From: Acidobacteriota bacterium
Lineage (GTDB): Bacteria > Acidobacteriota > Thermoanaerobaculia > Multivoradales > JAHZIX01
NCBI GenBank assembly: GCA_020439725.1
Contig: JAGQSE010000190.1
Location: 4,482 to 11,978 of the forward strand
Length of the DNA: 7,497 nucleotides
Reading direction: 5' to 3'
Position numbers and translations under genes: made by a program. Numbering within the stretch: position 1 is the first letter of the stretch; each line of letters starts with the position of its first letter. Shown here piece after piece: positions 5,655 through 7,497 of the stretch. A model generated the notes under the pieces. That model was not told the DNA's origin and made no database searches. It saw only the letters and a program-made list of their open reading frames with translations.

Positions 5655-6968
5655 CTACCAGCGGCGCTCGGTGCGTTTTCTCAGGATCACCGCGATGAGG
5701 TTCATGGCGACCAGGAAAGCGAGCAGCACGAGGATCGCCGCCGAGGTCTTCTCGACGAAGCCGCGCTCGGGGCTGTCGGCCCACAGGTAGACCTGCACCG
5801 GCAACACCGTCGCCGGGTCGGTAGGAGTCGCCGGGATGTCGACGATGAAGGCCACCATGCCGATCATCAGGAGAGGTGCGGTTTCACCCAGCGCCTGGGA
5901 CATGCCGATGATCGTCCCGGTGAGCATGCCGGGGAGCGCCAGCGGCAGCGTGTGGTGGAACATCACCTGCATCGGCGAGGCGCCGAGGCCGTAGGCGGCC
6001 TCGCGGATCGACGGCGGCACGGCCTTGAGCGCGGCACGGCCCGCGATGATGATGGTCGGCAGCGTCATCAGCGTCAGTACCAGGCCGCCGACCAGGGGCG
6101 CCGAACGCGGCAGGTGGAAGACGTTGAGAAAGACGGCGAGACCGAGGAGGCCGAAGACGATGGAAGGCACCGCCGCGAGGTTGTTGATGTTGATCTCGAT
6201 GAGGTCCGTCCAGCGGTTCTGCGGCGCGAACTCCTCGAGGTAGACCGCGGTGGCGACACCCAGCGGGAAGGACAAGAGGAGCGTGATCATCATCGTGTAG
6301 CCGGAGCCGACCACCGCGCCCCAGATCCCCGCCAGCTCCGGCTCGCGCGAGTCGCCGGCGGTGAAGAAATGGGTGTTGAAGCGCTCCTTGAGGGCGCCGT
6401 CGGCCTCGAGCGAGTCGAGCCAGGCGATCTGCTGGTCGTTGACCCGCCGGTCGCCTTCGTCGACTTCGCGCTTGATCTCGCCCTTCATCAGCATGTCGGC
6501 GTCGTCGGCGGCGGGGACCCAGACGGTCTGGTGGCTGCCGATCAGCGACGGGTCCTCGGTGACCATCTCCTGCAGCTGGAAGGCGGCGCCGCCGCTCACC
6601 AGCCCGGCCAGATCGCGCTTCTCGCTGCGCCCGGTGACGTCGGGGAAGCGTTCTTGGAGGGCGTTCCTGACCAGCGAGTTGTAGTTGGCCCGGACCAGCG
6701 CCTCGGGGTCGCCGGTGCCGTCCGGATCGAGGATCTCCGGATCGAAGAAGACGTCGAGCCGGATGGCGGTCTGGAAGAAGCCCGAAGTACCCTTCGAAGC
6801 GATGCTGAAGAAGAGCGCGCCCAGAAAGAGCACCGCCAGCGTCACGGCGCCCAGGCACAGGGCCCGGAAGCGGCGCTCCGCGCCATAGCGGCTCTTGAGC
6901 CGACGGCTCACCGCCTGGGTCGTCAGCTTGGGATTGCGGGCGGAGGCGGGACGGCTCGGCTCACTCAT
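5655..6968 (-). CDS. pstA: Phosphate ABC transporter permease PstA with N-terminal DUF3333-like domain
   Basis: One of the two membrane channel subunits of the PstSCAB phosphate importer. At 437 residues it is far longer than E. coli PstA (296). The extra part is one N-terminal membrane segment (about 34-58) followed by roughly 150 residues of soluble, charged sequence (about 60-210), which fits the DUF3333 domain known at the N-terminus of many proteobacterial PstA proteins. The usual permease part follows, with membrane segments at about 214-243, 263-282, 290-312, 343-378 and 409-430. The ABC-coupling EAA loop is REAAYGLGASPMQVMFHHTL (322-341), followed by GMSQALGETAPLL. The ATG at 6968 overlaps the pstC stop by 8 bases (ATGAGTGA), and no strong Shine-Dalgarno precedes it, so translation is probably coupled to pstC. 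An upstream in-frame start lies inside pstC and would add 41 low-quality residues. Confidence 0.95.
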   Translation of the reverse strand: MSEPSRPASARNPKLTTQAVSRRLKSRYGAERRFRALCLGAVTLAVLFLGALFFSIASKGTSGFFQTAIRLDVFFDPEILDPDGTGDPEALVRANYNSLVRNALQERFPDVTGRSEKRDLAGLVSGGAAFQLQEMVTEDPSLIGSHQTVWVPAADDADMLMKGEIKREVDEGDRRVNDQQIAWLDSLEADGALKERFNTHFFTAGDSREPELAGIWGAVVGSGYTMMITLLLSFPLGVATAVYLEEFAPQNRWTDLIEININNLAAVPSIVFGLLGLAVFLNVFHLPRSAPLVGGLVLTLMTLPTIIIAGRAALKAVPPSIREAAYGLGASPMQVMFHHTLPLALPGMLTGTIIGMSQALGETAPLLMIGMVAFIVDIPATPTDPATVLPVQVYLWADSPERGFVEKTSAAILVLLAFLVAMNLIAVILRKRTERRW

Positions 6969-7497
6969 ATTGCTCTCGGTACTTGCGCACGACGTGCAGG
7001 GCGATGATGTTGAGGACCAGGGTGACGGCGAAGAGCACCAGGCCGAGGGCGAAGGCCGACAGGGTCTTGGCGCTGTCGAATTCCTGGTCACCGACCAGCA
7101 GGGTCACGATCTGCACCGTGACCGTGGTCACCGCCTCGAGGGGGTTCGCCGTCAGGTTGGCGGACAGTCCGGCGGCCATGACCACGATCATCGTCTCGCC
7201 GATGGCGCGCGAGACGGCGAGCAGGATGCCGCCGACGATCCCCGGCAGGGCGGCGGGGAAGACCACCTTGCGAATGGTCTCCGCCGGGGTCGCGCCGAGC
7301 CCGTAGGACGCTTCGCGCAGCCCCCGCGGCACCGCGGTGATGACGTCGTCGGAGAGCGACGAGACGAAGGGGATGATCATGATCCCCATCACCCCGCCGG
7401 CGGCGAGGGCGCTTTCCGAGGCGACGTCGAGACCCAGCGTGGTGCCGAAGCCGCGGATCATCGGTGCCACGGTGAGGGCGGCGAAGAAGCCGTAGAC
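6961..7497 (-). CDS. pstC: Phosphate ABC transporter permease PstC (5' part outside window)
   Basis: The partner channel subunit of PstA. The frame is open to the window edge and 178 C-terminal residues are visible; E. coli PstC has about 320, and PstC partners of DUF3333-type PstA are often longer. The fragment has the PstC-typical GGVMGIMIIPFVSSLSDD (34-51), the EAA loop LREASYGLGATPAETIRKVV (60-79) and AVSRAIGETMIVVMAAG (94-110), which contacts PstB and lines the channel. A last membrane segment at about 147-168 is followed by RKYREQYE. A GTG at 7470 could be mistaken for a start but lies within conserved permease sequence. It is the first visible gene of the pstC-pstA-arsC unit; pstS and the promoter would lie beyond the right edge. 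Confidence 0.95.
   Translation of the reverse strand, partial: VYGFFAALTVAPMIRGFGTTLGLDVASESALAAGGVMGIMIIPFVSSLSDDVITAVPRGLREASYGLGATPAETIRKVVFPAALPGIVGGILLAVSRAIGETMIVVMAAGLSANLTANPLEAVTTVTVQIVTLLVGDQEFDSAKTLSAFALGLVLFAVTLVLNIIALHVVRKYREQYE

Noticed and set aside
5496..7007. A 503-residue plus-strand open frame across arsC and pstA
   Set aside because: It is antisense to two well-recognised genes, and its histidine/arginine/glutamate-rich text reflects reverse-complement codon bias.
6969..7091. A 41-residue N-terminal extension of PstA
   Set aside because: It lies wholly within the pstC coding region and reads as serine/proline/cysteine-rich shadow sequence; the ATGAGTGA overlap gives a natural coupled start at 6968.
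1..7497. CRISPR array, tRNA or rRNA genes, insertion sequence ends, toxin-antitoxin or defence genes
   Set aside because: No regularly spaced repeats, no tRNA-like cloverleaf or rRNA segment, no transposase motifs or terminal inverted repeats were seen; nearly all sequence is taken up by the six genes.

Overview
The window is a dense, very GC-rich bacterial chromosomal segment with long shadow frames in most alternative readings. It carries six protein genes and about 0.5 kb of non-coding DNA. The gene set fits an Acidobacteriota-like or similar high-GC soil or marine Gram-negative bacterium. It includes a lipoprotein PafA-type phosphatase, an exported DUF2911 protein, a membrane-anchored MutS-like ATPase and a PstA with a DUF3333-type N-terminal domain. 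The lineage is an inference from family content, not from a marker gene.

Layout, left to right. (1) The 3' two-thirds of pstB (+), the ATPase of the high-affinity phosphate importer, ends at 471 and is followed by two tandem hairpins. (2) A 618-residue MutS-family ATPase with predicted membrane hairpins (+) runs from 612 to 2468. (3) A lipoprotein alkaline phosphatase of the PafA type (-, 2484-4232) converges on it with a 15-base gap. (4) A 237-base divergent promoter region holds a good -10 box, a strong 5'-leader hairpin and a Shine-Dalgarno sequence followed at once by its own complement. (5) A secreted DUF2911 protein (+, 4470-5084) follows. (6) A long hairpin separates it from a convergent operon on the minus strand: pstC (5' end outside the window), pstA and a thioredoxin-type arsenate reductase arsC. 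pstC and pstA overlap by 8 bases, and arsC follows pstA after 23 bases.

Functionally, most of the window can be read as one phosphate-acquisition neighbourhood. The phosphatase would free phosphate from organic esters outside the cytoplasm. PstC and PstA form the membrane channel, PstB powers it, and ArsC would deal with arsenate that enters by the same route. The unusual point is that pstB lies on the opposite strand and about 5.2 kb from pstCA, with the MutS-like and DUF2911 genes in between. I do not see a clearly novel multi-gene system (no defence island, CRISPR array, mobile element or RNA gene). The items most worth a second look are the membrane MutS-like protein, the arsC-pst coupling and the self-complementary ribosome-binding site.
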